Assembly (NCBI GenBank): GCA_046582115.1
Contig: JAYGFA010000046.1
Coordinates: 1 to 34,117 of the forward strand
DNA length: 34,117 nucleotides
Source of the DNA: UBA11889 sp046582115
Lineage (GTDB): Bacteria; Pseudomonadota; Gammaproteobacteria; Pseudomonadales; Azotimanducaceae
Reading direction: 5' to 3'
Shown here in pieces: positions 1-8,667 of this stretch. The first letter of the stretch is position 1. Each line of letters starts with the position of its first letter. Made by a program: the position numbers and the translations under genes. The notes beneath the pieces were generated by a model. The model did not search any database, was not told the DNA's origin, and was given only the letters and a program-made list of their open reading frames with translations.

Positions 1-1
1 C

Positions 2-790
2 GACATGGTGGCGCAAGCGGCTGCGGGAGCGTTCTCGATTACTGGCGAGATCGACGGACCGCCGATGCGACCGGGACCGACCATGGGAGATGCAGGAACC
101 GGAATACAAATGGCGCTCGCTATCGCGGCCGCCTACGCACAAAAACTTCGAACGGGTAAAGGACAGCTCATCGAATTAGCGATGCAAGAGGCCATGACGT
201 ACTACCTACGTACGGCTACCTCGTCGGGAAATTATGGCGAACGGGCGGCGAATCGGTCCGGAAACGGTCAGCTTCCGACCATGTCGCTATACCCTTGTGC
301 AGGTGGTGGCCCGAACGATTATGTTTACGTCATGGCTGTTACCGTGAAGATGTGGGAGGCACTCTGTCGCGTGATCGATCGAGAGGAACTCGTTCAAGAC
401 CCGCGATTTAGTCAACAGGCGGATCGATACCAAAACCGCGCCGAACTGCGGGCGATCATTGGGGCGTGGATTCTGACGCGTGATAAGTATCAAGCCATGC
501 GCGAGCTTGCCGAGGGGGGCGTACCCGCGAGCGCCGTCCTCGACACGAGCGACCTCTACGACAACGCCCACCTGGTGCAGAGAGGCTTTGTCCACGAAGT
601 TGAACATCCACGGCACGGTAAGGTGAAGCTCCTTGGTTGGCCGGTACGTATGGCGGAAAGCTCGGTCGAAATCGAAGCTGCCCCGTTGCTTGGGCAGCAC
701 TCGAACGAAGTGTTGAATGATGACCTTGGGTTGACCCGAGCAGAACTAGACGACCTGATGCAGCAGGGCGTTATCAAACAGATGGCATAG
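2..790 (+). CDS. Family III (CaiB/BaiF) CoA-transferase, 3' part
   Basis: The reading frame is open from the first bases of the window, so this is the C-terminal part (about 262 residues) of a protein that normally has about 400. Family III CoA-transferases move CoA between carboxylic acids; some members are racemases such as AMACR. The catalytic Asp motif is visible as MGDAGTG, where the Asp corresponds to Asp169 of formyl-CoA transferase, followed by the usual helix and the LRTGKGQ turn. The tail LLGQHSNEVL is the standard C-terminal signature. The gene faces the next gene (815-2944) and ends 24 bases from it. The ThDP lyase at 3093 suggests an acyl-CoA or 2-hydroxyacyl-CoA pathway. The substrate cannot be read from the sequence. 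The family is clear, the function is not. Confidence 0.9.
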   Translation, partial: DMVAQAAAGAFSITGEIDGPPMRPGPTMGDAGTGIQMALAIAAAYAQKLRTGKGQLIELAMQEAMTYYLRTATSSGNYGERAANRSGNGQLPTMSLYPCAGGGPNDYVYVMAVTVKMWEALCRVIDREELVQDPRFSQQADRYQNRAELRAIIGAWILTRDKYQAMRELAEGGVPASAVLDTSDLYDNAHLVQRGFVHEVEHPRHGKVKLLGWPVRMAESSVEIEAAPLLGQHSNEVLNDDLGLTRAELDDLMQQGVIKQMA

Positions 791-814
791 CATTCGCCGC
801 GTTGGTGATCGGTA

Positions 815-2944
815 CTAGATCAGCCCGGCGGCTCTAGCCCATTGGTATTTTGCACCGAGGACGGCGACCGGTTTTTCGGCGGTATAGGGATACGCCAGAA
901 TATCGCGTTCCATCAAATATTCGGCAGCCTGCTCAATTTCCACATCGCCAACAAGCGAACAGACAACGGGTTTGTCGTTTCCGTCAGTACGAGCGTTGGC
1001 CACGGCCTCACCCAACAATTCCGCGAATACCATTGGCGGGGTAATGATTGTGTGCCAGTAACCGAGCACCAGTGCGTGGATACGCTCATCACGAAGGGCT
1101 AGATCGATGGTGGCGCGGTAGGTACTTGGGGGCTCTCCACCGGTTATATCGACGGGGTTACCGGCGGCTCCAAAGGGTGGGATAAATTCTCGAAACGCGG
1201 CATCGAGATCATTTGGCATCGCCATGAGGGAAAAATCGTTATCGACACACGCGTCGGATAGCAGAACGCCCGATCCTCCGGCCCCCGTGAGGATGAGGAC
1301 GTTTTCTCCCCTGGGTGTCGGTAGCACCGCCAAGCCCCGAGCAAATTCAAGCAGGTCGTTTAGGGTTTTGGCACGTATGACCCCGCTCTGTCGCAACACC
1401 GCATCATAGACACGATCGTCACCGGCTAGAGCGCCTGTGTGGGAATTAGCAGCCTTCGCCCCAAGACTCGTACGACCCGCTTTAAGGACGACGATGGGCT
1501 TTACCTTTGACACGCGTTCGGCGACGCTCGCAAATGCGCGACCGTCCTTTAGATCTTCAACATGCATGGCGATCACGGACGTGTTCGGGTCCTGTTCGAA
1601 GTAAGTCAACAGATCGTCTTCATCGATATCGGACTTGTTGCCAAGCCCGACAATGGCAGAAACACCCATTCTTGTTGACCGGCTGAAGCCGATGATGGCC
1701 ATCCCCACGCCGCCACTTTGCGAGGATAGTGCGACGGACCCTTTCTCGTTATACGGGGTGCAAAACGTCGCGCAAAGATTCTTGTGGGTGTTGTAGAACC
1801 CATAAATATTCGGACCCATAAGGCGAACGTTTGCTTCCCTGGCAACCCGTACGATTTCATCCTGAAGCTCGTGCTCGCCAATTTCTGCAAAACCCGATGG
1901 AATTAGGATGGCACCGGATACGCGTTTTTGGCCGCATTCAGCGATGACGCCGGCGACAAACTGGGCCGGTATACAGAAGATCGCAATATCAACGTTTCCG
2001 GGTATATCCACAATCGAGGGATAGCATTGGTGGCCCAGGATTTGGTTCGCTTTTGGATGCACCGGGTAGAGGGCGCCTTCGTATCCGCCATCGATTAAGT
2101 TACGCATGACCGAGTTGCCGATTTTTCCATCCACGGCCGATGCACCGATGACAGCAACGGCGGATGGTTCCATTATTCGTTTCATCGCCGCTAAGATTTC
2201 GTCAGGCGCGTGCTGGTAGCGTTCTGGAACGGGGTCAAAATTCAACAACACCCGGATGTCTGCGGCGACAGCGCCGTTGGCAGAAGCGAAGACGGGGTTC
2301 AGATCGAGTTCACTTATCTCCGGGAAGTCGTTGACCAGATGACTGACGTGTTCAATGGTCGCGGCTAGCGCGGTTCGATCAGCGCCTGCTTGACCTCTGA
2401 CTCCATCGAGAATCTTGCTCCCAGAAATATCGTCAAGCATTTCATGGGCGTGGGTATTTTTTGCGGGGGCAAGCCGAAAAGTTACGTCTTGGAGAACTTC
2501 GACCAGTGTCCCGCCTAATCCGAAGGCCACGAGTTTTCCGAAAACCGGATCCGTTGTCGCTCCGACGATCACCTCCAGTCCGGCTTCGATTTGTGCCTGG
2601 ACCTGCACGCCGTCAATGCTCGCGTCCGAATCGTATGCCATAGCGTTATCGAGGATCGCGGTATAGGCAGTTCTCACGGCGCCGACATCCTCGATGCCCG
2701 TGATTACCCCCCCGGCATCGGTTTTATGTAGGATCTCGGCAGATATAACTTTCAGGACTACGGGAAACCCGATTTCGGTAGCCATCGCAACAGCGTCGTC
2801 GATGCTCGTTGTCAGCCCTTCCGCCGGCGTCGCGATACCGTAAGCGGTGACGACCTTTTTGGCTTCGGCGGACGTAAGTGAGCTACGTTGTTCTTCCTTG
2901 GCTCTCGCGAGAACGGTCTTCACGGCGCTTCGGTCGTAACTCAT
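815..2944 (-). CDS. NDP-forming acyl-CoA synthetase (acetate--CoA ligase family), beta-alpha order
   Basis: This 709-residue protein belongs to the NDP-forming acyl-CoA synthetase superfamily, which interconverts acyl-CoA, ADP and phosphate with acid, CoA and ATP through a phosphohistidine. Residues about 20-235 form an ATP-grasp domain (VVLKV, ELDLNPV). About 255-385 form a Rossmann CoA-binding domain (VAVIGAS, LMGPN). About 400-700 form the ligase-CoA domain, with the expected phosphohistidine at His502 in NSHTGALAG. The ATP-grasp domain comes first, the reverse of the common alpha-beta fusion. The start is supported by AAGGGG about 7 bases upstream of the ATG. It is divergent from the lyase at 3093 across a 148-base promoter-bearing gap. 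The substrate is unknown; a short-chain acid is plausible. Confidence 0.92.
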   Translation of the reverse strand: MSYDRSAVKTVLARAKEEQRSSLTSAEAKKVVTAYGIATPAEGLTTSIDDAVAMATEIGFPVVLKVISAEILHKTDAGGVITGIEDVGAVRTAYTAILDNAMAYDSDASIDGVQVQAQIEAGLEVIVGATTDPVFGKLVAFGLGGTLVEVLQDVTFRLAPAKNTHAHEMLDDISGSKILDGVRGQAGADRTALAATIEHVSHLVNDFPEISELDLNPVFASANGAVAADIRVLLNFDPVPERYQHAPDEILAAMKRIMEPSAVAVIGASAVDGKIGNSVMRNLIDGGYEGALYPVHPKANQILGHQCYPSIVDIPGNVDIAIFCIPAQFVAGVIAECGQKRVSGAILIPSGFAEIGEHELQDEIVRVAREANVRLMGPNIYGFYNTHKNLCATFCTPYNEKGSVALSSQSGGVGMAIIGFSRSTRMGVSAIVGLGNKSDIDEDDLLTYFEQDPNTSVIAMHVEDLKDGRAFASVAERVSKVKPIVVLKAGRTSLGAKAANSHTGALAGDDRVYDAVLRQSGVIRAKTLNDLLEFARGLAVLPTPRGENVLILTGAGGSGVLLSDACVDNDFSLMAMPNDLDAAFREFIPPFGAAGNPVDITGGEPPSTYRATIDLALRDERIHALVLGYWHTIITPPMVFAELLGEAVANARTDGNDKPVVCSLVGDVEIEQAAEYLMERDILAYPYTAEKPVAVLGAKYQWARAAGLI

Positions 2945-3092
2945 GTTGTCCCCTTCTAGGAAAAACCGAGATTATCGTGATTGGCACAATGTTGGAATCG
3001 TGGTAGCGAGATTAGTCATACATGCAATACCCCTTGAGTCGGAGGGCGTCCCCGCGCTAGCTTAGGCGGTCATCAATCAATAGGGGAAGACT

Positions 3093-4757
3093 ATGGGGAC
3101 CGTAAGTGGTGCAACCCTCATGGCGCGAAGCCTTAAGCAGCAAGGTGTCGACTATATTTTTGGCATCGTCGGCTTTCCGGTCCAAGGGTTTGCGGCGGTA
3201 GCGCAAAAGGAAGGTATCCGATACGTCGGTATGCGTAACGAACAAGCCGCCAGCTACGCCGCGCATGCGGCTGGATATCTGACAGGCCGTCCGCAGGGAT
3301 GCCTGACCGTTTCGGGGCCCGGCGTGATTCACGCGTTCGCGGGATTAGCGAACGCGAAACAGAATTGCTGGCCAATGATATTGATCGGTGGGGCTTCCCC
3401 GGTATTCCAAAATGGCATGGGCGGCTTTCAGGAGGAACGCCAAGTCGAACTCGCGGCGCCGTACTGCAAGTATGCGCACGCGATCGAGCACGTCCACCGG
3501 ATACCATATTACGTTAACCAGGCGGTTCGGCATTCGTTGTTCGGGCGTCCGGGCCCGGTTTACCTGGACTTTCCTGACGACATCATTAACGGCCAGTGCG
3601 AAGAAGAAGACGTAATTCAAGCCGCGACCGTCCCGGAGCCACCGCGCACGCTTGCCGACCCGGACGCGGTTGAGGCCGCGCTCAATGCGCTTGAATCTGC
3701 CGAACGACCCTTGGTTGTTGTGGGTAAAGGGATGGCATGGTCGCGAGCGGAAGACGAGATCCGAGAATTCATTAAGCGTACCCAACTGCCCTTTCTCAAC
3801 TCCCCGATGGGTAAAGGCACGATGCCGGATAACGATCCGCTTTCGGTGGGCGCTGCGCGCAGTACCGCGCTGCGAGACGCAGATCTGGTGTTCCTGTTGG
3901 GTGCGCGACTGAATTGGATCATGCATTACGGCTTGCCACCGCGCTTCAACGAAAATGTCCGCATCGTCCAACTCGACATTTCGCCTGAAGAGATAGGTGC
4001 CAATATACCGACAGAAGTTGCCTTGGTGGGGGATGGAAAAGCCGTGGTCGGGCAACTCAATCGAGCCCTCGATAATCGGCAATGGTTCTACCCCGCCGAG
4101 ACCGCGTGGCGTACGACGTTGAAGGAAAAAGCTGAATCCAATCACGCGGCTGTGCAACCGATGATCGACGATGATTCGGCGCCATCAAATTATTACCGCG
4201 CCTACAAAGACATCGTTGATTGGCTGCCAGATGACGCCATTATTATCGGTGAGGGTGCCAACACGATGGATATTGGGCGCACCCAAATGCCGAATGTGCA
4301 TTCTCGGCATCGTTTGGATGCCGGCACCTATGGAACGATGGGCGTTGGGCTGGGCTTCGCGATCGCTGCCGCGGTAACGAATCCAGACAAACCGATCGTA
4401 TCGGTACAAGGAGATTCGGCGTTTGGATTTACCGGTATGGAGATCGAAACCATGATCCGCTATAACCTCCCGGTGAAAATGATCGTTTTGAATAACGGTG
4501 GAATCGGTGGACATAGCGGTTCAACGGAACCGCCAGCACCCGGAGAAATTCAACCGCCGGGAAATCTCACCTACGGCGCTCGGTATGACCGTATGGTCGA
4601 GGGCCTCGGCGGCAAGGGCTGGTATATAGAAGATCCTAAAGATCTACGTGCGGCACTTGATGAGGCGATGGCGCACGATGGGCCCACGTTGATCAATGTA
4701 GCGCTCAATATTCGCTCCGGACGTAAGCCACAGGAGCACGGCTGGTTAACGCAGTAG
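3093..4757 (+). CDS. ThDP-dependent 2-hydroxyacyl-CoA lyase / oxalyl-CoA decarboxylase family
   Basis: A complete 554-residue ThDP enzyme. The N-terminal Pyr domain carries the catalytic Glu50 in MRNEQ. The C-terminal PP domain carries the cofactor motif GDSAFGF...NNGG at about residues 440-470. Known relatives are oxalyl-CoA decarboxylase (oxalyl-CoA to formyl-CoA and CO2) and HACL1 (2-hydroxyacyl-CoA to aldehyde and formyl-CoA). From remembered family sequences, the stretch GGFQEERQVE and the ending RKPQEHGWLT resemble HACL1. The Tyr-Glu pair expected in oxalyl-CoA decarboxylase is Phe112-Gln113 here. The Tyr that usually follows NNGGI is Gly472, which is odd for both branches. AGGGGAAG lies just before the ATG, and a hairpin terminator follows the stop. 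Either name is possible; I favour lyase. Confidence 0.88.
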   Translation: MGTVSGATLMARSLKQQGVDYIFGIVGFPVQGFAAVAQKEGIRYVGMRNEQAASYAAHAAGYLTGRPQGCLTVSGPGVIHAFAGLANAKQNCWPMILIGGASPVFQNGMGGFQEERQVELAAPYCKYAHAIEHVHRIPYYVNQAVRHSLFGRPGPVYLDFPDDIINGQCEEEDVIQAATVPEPPRTLADPDAVEAALNALESAERPLVVVGKGMAWSRAEDEIREFIKRTQLPFLNSPMGKGTMPDNDPLSVGAARSTALRDADLVFLLGARLNWIMHYGLPPRFNENVRIVQLDISPEEIGANIPTEVALVGDGKAVVGQLNRALDNRQWFYPAETAWRTTLKEKAESNHAAVQPMIDDDSAPSNYYRAYKDIVDWLPDDAIIIGEGANTMDIGRTQMPNVHSRHRLDAGTYGTMGVGLGFAIAAAVTNPDKPIVSVQGDSAFGFTGMEIETMIRYNLPVKMIVLNNGGIGGHSGSTEPPAPGEIQPPGNLTYGARYDRMVEGLGGKGWYIEDPKDLRAALDEAMAHDGPTLINVALNIRSGRKPQEHGWLTQ

Positions 4758-4761
4758 TGCT

Positions 4762-4797
4762 AAAGGGCCGCCTTGAGCGGCCCCTTGGTTAGTTTTA
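4762..4797 (+). terminator. Intrinsic terminator after the ThDP lyase
   Basis: A perfect 7-bp GC stem (GGGCCGC at 4765-4771 with GCGGCCC at 4777-4783), a 5-base loop and a T-rich tail (CTTGGTTAGTTTT) lie 7 bases after the stop codon of the lyase gene. Confidence 0.85.
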
Positions 4798-4836
4798 CCA
4801 CCGTTTGGTTTTGGCGAGGAATTGGCCGTTGTCGAG

Positions 4837-5187
4837 ATGCCTCGTGGCCGACGGCGACGAAATCGGTCGAAAGGTGAAAGACAACGGGTCTATTATCGGG
4901 CCATGAATATCGAAGAAAACGCGGTGGCGCTGCTGTTGCGGTCACCGCGCTTGGACGTCGGCACCATCATGGATCTGCTGGATCTGGGTGACCGCGAATT
5001 TCGTGAAATGACCACGCGTAATCCGCAAATCCACAAACTCCTCGAGGCAAGGCGAGAGGGGACACTGCCCGTCATACATGTTGAACCGAAGCAATGTCGT
5101 GCCTGCTCGGAATGGTTCATGCCGTATGCTTCAGAGCGGTATTGTTCGGACCCTTGCAAGGCAGCGGGGACAATCCAGAACGCCTAA
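4837..5187 (+). CDS. Small Cys4 (zinc-ribbon-like) protein of unknown function
   Basis: An unrecognised small protein. Its C-terminal part has CRAC, then eleven residues later YCSDPC, so two Cys pairs spaced like a small zinc-binding knuckle. The preceding region is helical and rich in Leu, Asp and Arg. The start is uncertain. The frame is open from a TTG at 4822; ATG at 4837 would give a very Arg-rich N-terminus; ATG at 4903 gives a 94-residue protein beginning MNIEENAV, which looks the most protein-like. A TATTAT sequence at 4891-4896 sits where a -10 box would make a nearly leaderless transcript from 4903. It stands alone between a terminator and the DUF3604 gene. Reality of the gene is supported by the Cys spacing, not by a recognised family. 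Confidence 0.55.
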   Translation: MPRGRRRRNRSKGERQRVYYRAMNIEENAVALLLRSPRLDVGTIMDLLDLGDREFREMTTRNPQIHKLLEARREGTLPVIHVEPKQCRACSEWFMPYASERYCSDPCKAAGTIQNA

Positions 5188-5253
5188 ACGGTAATCGTGA
5201 TCCCGAGAAAGTGTGATTGCGAGAACCCGTTCCGTGAGGTAAAAGCAATAACC

Positions 5254-5270
5254 AAAAAAAAGGGGGGGGG
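5254..5270 (+). repeat. A8G9 homopolymer tract at the ribosome-binding position
   Basis: Eight A (5254-5261) followed by nine G (5262-5270) end five bases before the ATG at 5276 of the DUF3604 gene. The G tract is the only Shine-Dalgarno-like sequence there, so its length would set the spacing to the start codon. Such tracts are prone to slippage and also to sequencing error. Confidence 0.8.
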
Positions 5271-5275
5271 TGGTC

Positions 5276-7063
5276 ATGGTGCGATACATGGTTGGCGTTT
5301 TTCTAGCGGTTTTATTTACTGGGCCCGCAAACTACGCGGACGAAACACCGCGGAATGCCTATTTCGGTGATCTACATATCCACACGCGCTATTCATTCGA
5401 TGCGTTTCTATTCGGCACGAAAACGACGCCAGATGACGCATATAAGTTTGCTCGTGGCGAACCCATCCTTCACCCAGCGGGATTCGAGATACAGCTCGAT
5501 CGTCCTCTCGACTTCTATGCCGTAACCGATCATGCATTTTTTCTTGGGATGTGGTCGGCGATGGAGCAGCCCACTCATCCACTCAACAGCAACCCCGAGG
5601 CGCAAGCGTTTCTCGGAGCAGCAACGGTGGCCGAGCGAGGCCGCGCGTTTCGGACGGCGTTTCAATTTCTTAACGCCAATTTCAATTTGGCGGACATCAA
5701 ATCGGCATGGAGCGAGATTCAAGCGTCCGCGAATCGTAATTACGAACCAGGAAAACTGACGACATTTATTGCGTACGAATATACTTCGAGTCGCGACGGC
5801 AACCTCCATCGCAACGTAATTTACCGTGGCGACGCGGCTCCCGATGTGCCCTATTCAAGGCTCGATTCACTAAATCCTGAAGATCTATGGACGTGGATGG
5901 ACGCTCAAAGAGCGATGGGCTTTGAAGCCCTTGCGATTCCCCACAACGCCAACGGATCCAATGGAAATATGTTCCAGATGACTCGATTCGACGGCTCCCC
6001 GATGGACGCTGACTATGCCGTCCAAAGAATGCGCAATGAGCCGTTGGTGGAGATCACGCAGATCAAGGGGACTTCCGATACTCATCCCTTTTTGTCTCCG
6101 AACGATGAATGGGCCGATTTCGAGATCTTTCCGTATCAGATTGCGAGTTGGAATAAGAGCTGGCCTCGCGGGAGCTATGTACGTGAAGCCTGGCTGAACG
6201 GGTTTAAGTTGGAGAATGATCTCGGCGAAAACCCCTACCTCTTCGGTGTTGTGGGCGCGAGCGATACGCACAATTCGGGGGACGTTTTTGACGAATCCAA
6301 TTTCGTCAGTAAGGTCGGTGTGCTGGATTCAGATCCTGTGAACAGAGGCTCCGTGCCGGCTGCACATCGGGACGGACTTCCCGCTTTTCGGGAGGTTGCG
6401 AACCGATTTTTCGGTTCATCCGGAATTGCAGGTGTATGGGCTAACGAGAATACGCGCGAATCAATCTACGACGCGTTCCGCCGCAAAGAGACTTTTGCGA
6501 CGACGGGCTCTCGAATCAAGGTACGCTTTTTCGCGAGCTACGAATACGACGAAGCGTTGCTAAAGGCACCGGATTTGGTCGCAAGCGCGTACGCCAACGG
6601 CGTTTCGATGGGCACCGAGCTGCTTGCCGAGCGACGCGGCGAGCCACGATTCCTTGCTTGGGCGAGCCGCGACCCAATGCGGGCAGAACTGCAGCGTTTG
6701 CAAATTATCAAAGGATGGCTTGAAGCGGGTCAGACACGCGAGACTGTATACGATGTCGCGTGTTCAGGGCGCGCTGCGGTTGATCCAGAGACCCACCGAT
6801 GTCCCGACAACGGCGCTGAAGTCGATCTGACCGACTGCAGTGTTACGGCGAACAGCGGGGCCTCGGAGCTATTGACCTTGTGGCGTGACCCCGACTTTGA
6901 TCCAAAACAGCCGGCGTTCTACTACCTCCGGGTGCTGGAAAATCCCACTTGTCGATGGTCGACCTGGGACGCTGTTCGAGCTGGAACGGCGCCTCGACCC
7001 GACTTGGCGAGAACCATTCAAGAACGAGCATGGTCCTCTCCGATTTGGATCGTCCCTCGTTGA
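5276..7063 (+). CDS. Secreted DUF3604 protein (PHP-like metal site)
   Basis: A 595-residue DUF3604 protein; the family is common in marine bacteria and has no settled function. The N-terminus (MVRYMVGVFLAVLF, then NYA-DE) is a cleavable signal peptide, so it should be periplasmic or outside the cell. Metal-site motifs resembling PHP phosphoesterases are present: GDLHIHTRYS near the N-terminus, VTDHAFFLGMW, and GASDTHN in the middle. Two late Cys residues fit an exported protein. A GTG at 5270 would also open the frame, but ATG 5276 gives the cleaner signal peptide and puts the G tract in ribosome-binding position. The VOC gene starts 54 bases after its stop. A hydrolase acting on phosphate or sulfate esters is only a guess. 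Confidence 0.88.
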   Translation: MVRYMVGVFLAVLFTGPANYADETPRNAYFGDLHIHTRYSFDAFLFGTKTTPDDAYKFARGEPILHPAGFEIQLDRPLDFYAVTDHAFFLGMWSAMEQPTHPLNSNPEAQAFLGAATVAERGRAFRTAFQFLNANFNLADIKSAWSEIQASANRNYEPGKLTTFIAYEYTSSRDGNLHRNVIYRGDAAPDVPYSRLDSLNPEDLWTWMDAQRAMGFEALAIPHNANGSNGNMFQMTRFDGSPMDADYAVQRMRNEPLVEITQIKGTSDTHPFLSPNDEWADFEIFPYQIASWNKSWPRGSYVREAWLNGFKLENDLGENPYLFGVVGASDTHNSGDVFDESNFVSKVGVLDSDPVNRGSVPAAHRDGLPAFREVANRFFGSSGIAGVWANENTRESIYDAFRRKETFATTGSRIKVRFFASYEYDEALLKAPDLVASAYANGVSMGTELLAERRGEPRFLAWASRDPMRAELQRLQIIKGWLEAGQTRETVYDVACSGRAAVDPETHRCPDNGAEVDLTDCSVTANSGASELLTLWRDPDFDPKQPAFYYLRVLENPTCRWSTWDAVRAGTAPRPDLARTIQERAWSSPIWIVPR

Positions 7064-7117
7064 TTGGAGAGACCAGCATTTGCGGTACGGGATTGTCTGA
7101 ACGATCGGAGCTTGAAC

Positions 7118-7558
7118 GTGGCGAATGAAGCCATCGGTCGATTCGATCATATCGGCATTGCCGTCTACAGTATTGACGCAGCGAGGCCTTTTTTTGAGGA
7201 AGCCCTGGGCGCTAAATTTCGCTCCATCGGTGAACACGCCTCGGGAGATTTTCGTATTGCACTATTTGATTTGCACGATTTCTGTATCGAGTTGTTGGAG
7301 CCGGTTAATCCGGATGGATTTCTTGCCCAATTCCTCGAAAAACGCGGCGAAGGATTTCATCACTTGACCCTGCAGACGCGTGATCTTGAAAAAAAAGTCG
7401 ATCAGCTTGAATCGCACGGGATCAAAGTCGTGGATAAAAGTTTTGACGATCCAATGTCGGTCGACGCTTTCATTTCGCCCAAAAGCGCACACGGCTTGCT
7501 CATTCAACTGGGTCAGACGCTTGGACCGCTCAACAATCCACCGTACTGGAAAGATTAG
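7118..7558 (+). CDS. VOC family protein, methylmalonyl-CoA epimerase-like
   Basis: A 147-residue vicinal-oxygen-chelate protein with two beta-alpha-beta modules. It starts with FDHIGIAV, followed by CIELLEP, GFHHLTLQT and HGLLIQL, the layout of methylmalonyl-CoA epimerase and glyoxalase I. The metal ligands would be His11, the Glu of IELLEP and the His of HHLTL; the final Glu of epimerases seems replaced by Gln in LLIQL. The GTG at 7118 is chosen because GGAG lies 7 bases upstream and the protein then begins just before the first strand; a TTG at 7064 would add 18 unlikely residues. It sits between the DUF3604 and MBL genes on the same strand. True epimerase activity is uncertain. Confidence 0.82.
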   Translation: MANEAIGRFDHIGIAVYSIDAARPFFEEALGAKFRSIGEHASGDFRIALFDLHDFCIELLEPVNPDGFLAQFLEKRGEGFHHLTLQTRDLEKKVDQLESHGIKVVDKSFDDPMSVDAFISPKSAHGLLIQLGQTLGPLNNPPYWKD

Positions 7559-7617
7559 TTGAGGGCGGGCTTGAAGACGGGTGCTTTGTTCGCGCACGCC
7601 ACGACGGCTAAAGCCAA

Positions 7618-8667
7618 ATGAGGAAAATGTTGTTTATTTTAGGCGTGGGATCGGCGCTTCTAGTCGCGACCGCGCTGATCGTGACACAGACTTCGTGGGG
7701 CCAAAACGTTCTGTTAAAGCGCTTGATCGCTGCACGCATGCTCGAGGCACCGCTTGTTTGGGAAGACCCAGACGTGTTGCGTGTGTTTGTTTGCGGCAGT
7801 GCCTCACCTCTTGGCGTATCGGATCGAGCGCAGAGCTGCATCGTTGTGGCGGCTGGATCGACTTTTTTCATCGTGGATACGGGTGCCGGGTCCACGCGAA
7901 ATTTGTTACGCGCGCGGTTGCCAATGCAGAGTCTTACTGGCGTGTTGCTCACGCATTTCCACTCTGACCATATTAGCGGACTGGGTGACACCAACCTTGC
8001 ATCCTGGGTCGCAGGACGGGACGCGCCGTTAAACGTATACGGCCCTCGAGGTGTGGTTCGAGTCGTCGATGGTTTCAATGAGGCGTATGCGCTGGATCGA
8101 ACGTATCGGACTAGCCACCACGGGATCGAGCTGCTGTCACCCGACGTCGGGCCGATGCAGGCGCAGTTAATTGTGTCCGGCAAAGTTTTCGAGGTGGGCG
8201 AATTCAAAATCGCGCCTTTTTCAGTCGATCACGGTCCCATCGAGCCCGCCGTGGGGTACCGTTTTGATTACCGCGGACGTTCAGTCGTCATTAGTGGCGA
8301 CAGCAACGCGGTGCAATCCACCGTCGACGCGTCGCGTGACGCGGATCTCTTGCTGCATGACGCGCTCTCACAGCCGCTTGTGGATGCGATGAAAGAGGCC
8401 GTAGCAGCCGGAGGCAATGGGCGAATGGCGCAGATTATCGATGACATCCTTGACTACCACGCCCATACAGATACCTTGGTCGAACTTGCCCGTGAAGCTG
8501 GTGTCACGATGCTTGCGCTGTATCACTTAGTTCCAGCACCGGCGAATAGAGTTGCGGAGACTATCTTCAGTCGAGGGTTGCCCGCGGACGTTCGAATTGT
8601 CGATGACGGTACCGTGTTTAATCTCGCGGCGAATACCGACGCGATAGAAGTCGTGCAGATCTTCTAA
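7618..8667 (+). CDS. Membrane-anchored metallo-beta-lactamase-fold hydrolase
   Basis: A 349-residue MBL-fold protein with an N-terminal hydrophobic anchor (about residues 4-24), so the enzyme domain probably faces the periplasm. The zinc motif THFHSDH is at 112-118 (His113, His115, Asp117, His118). SGDSN supplies the bridging Asp, and a late LYHLVP supplies the last His. The pattern resembles the RNase Z/arylsulfatase-like branch rather than beta-lactamases. The stop overlaps the next ATG by one base (TAATG), so the following amidase gene is probably translated by coupling. The substrate is unknown; phosphodiester, ester or lactone hydrolysis are all possible. Confidence 0.88.
   Translation: MRKMLFILGVGSALLVATALIVTQTSWGQNVLLKRLIAARMLEAPLVWEDPDVLRVFVCGSASPLGVSDRAQSCIVVAAGSTFFIVDTGAGSTRNLLRARLPMQSLTGVLLTHFHSDHISGLGDTNLASWVAGRDAPLNVYGPRGVVRVVDGFNEAYALDRTYRTSHHGIELLSPDVGPMQAQLIVSGKVFEVGEFKIAPFSVDHGPIEPAVGYRFDYRGRSVVISGDSNAVQSTVDASRDADLLLHDALSQPLVDAMKEAVAAGGNGRMAQIIDDILDYHAHTDTLVELAREAGVTMLALYHLVPAPANRVAETIFSRGLPADVRIVDDGTVFNLAANTDAIEVVQIF

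Noticed and set aside
3345..4157. Long open frame on the minus strand (270 codons)
   Set aside because: It lies wholly inside the well-supported ThDP lyase gene, shows no recognisable family motif, and is explained by codon bias of the real gene.
2..4757. Classical oxalate operon (frc and oxc)
   Set aside because: A CaiB/BaiF enzyme and a ThDP enzyme are close, but they are separated by an opposite-strand gene, and the ThDP enzyme lacks the oxalyl-CoA decarboxylase Tyr-Glu pair. Not fully excluded.
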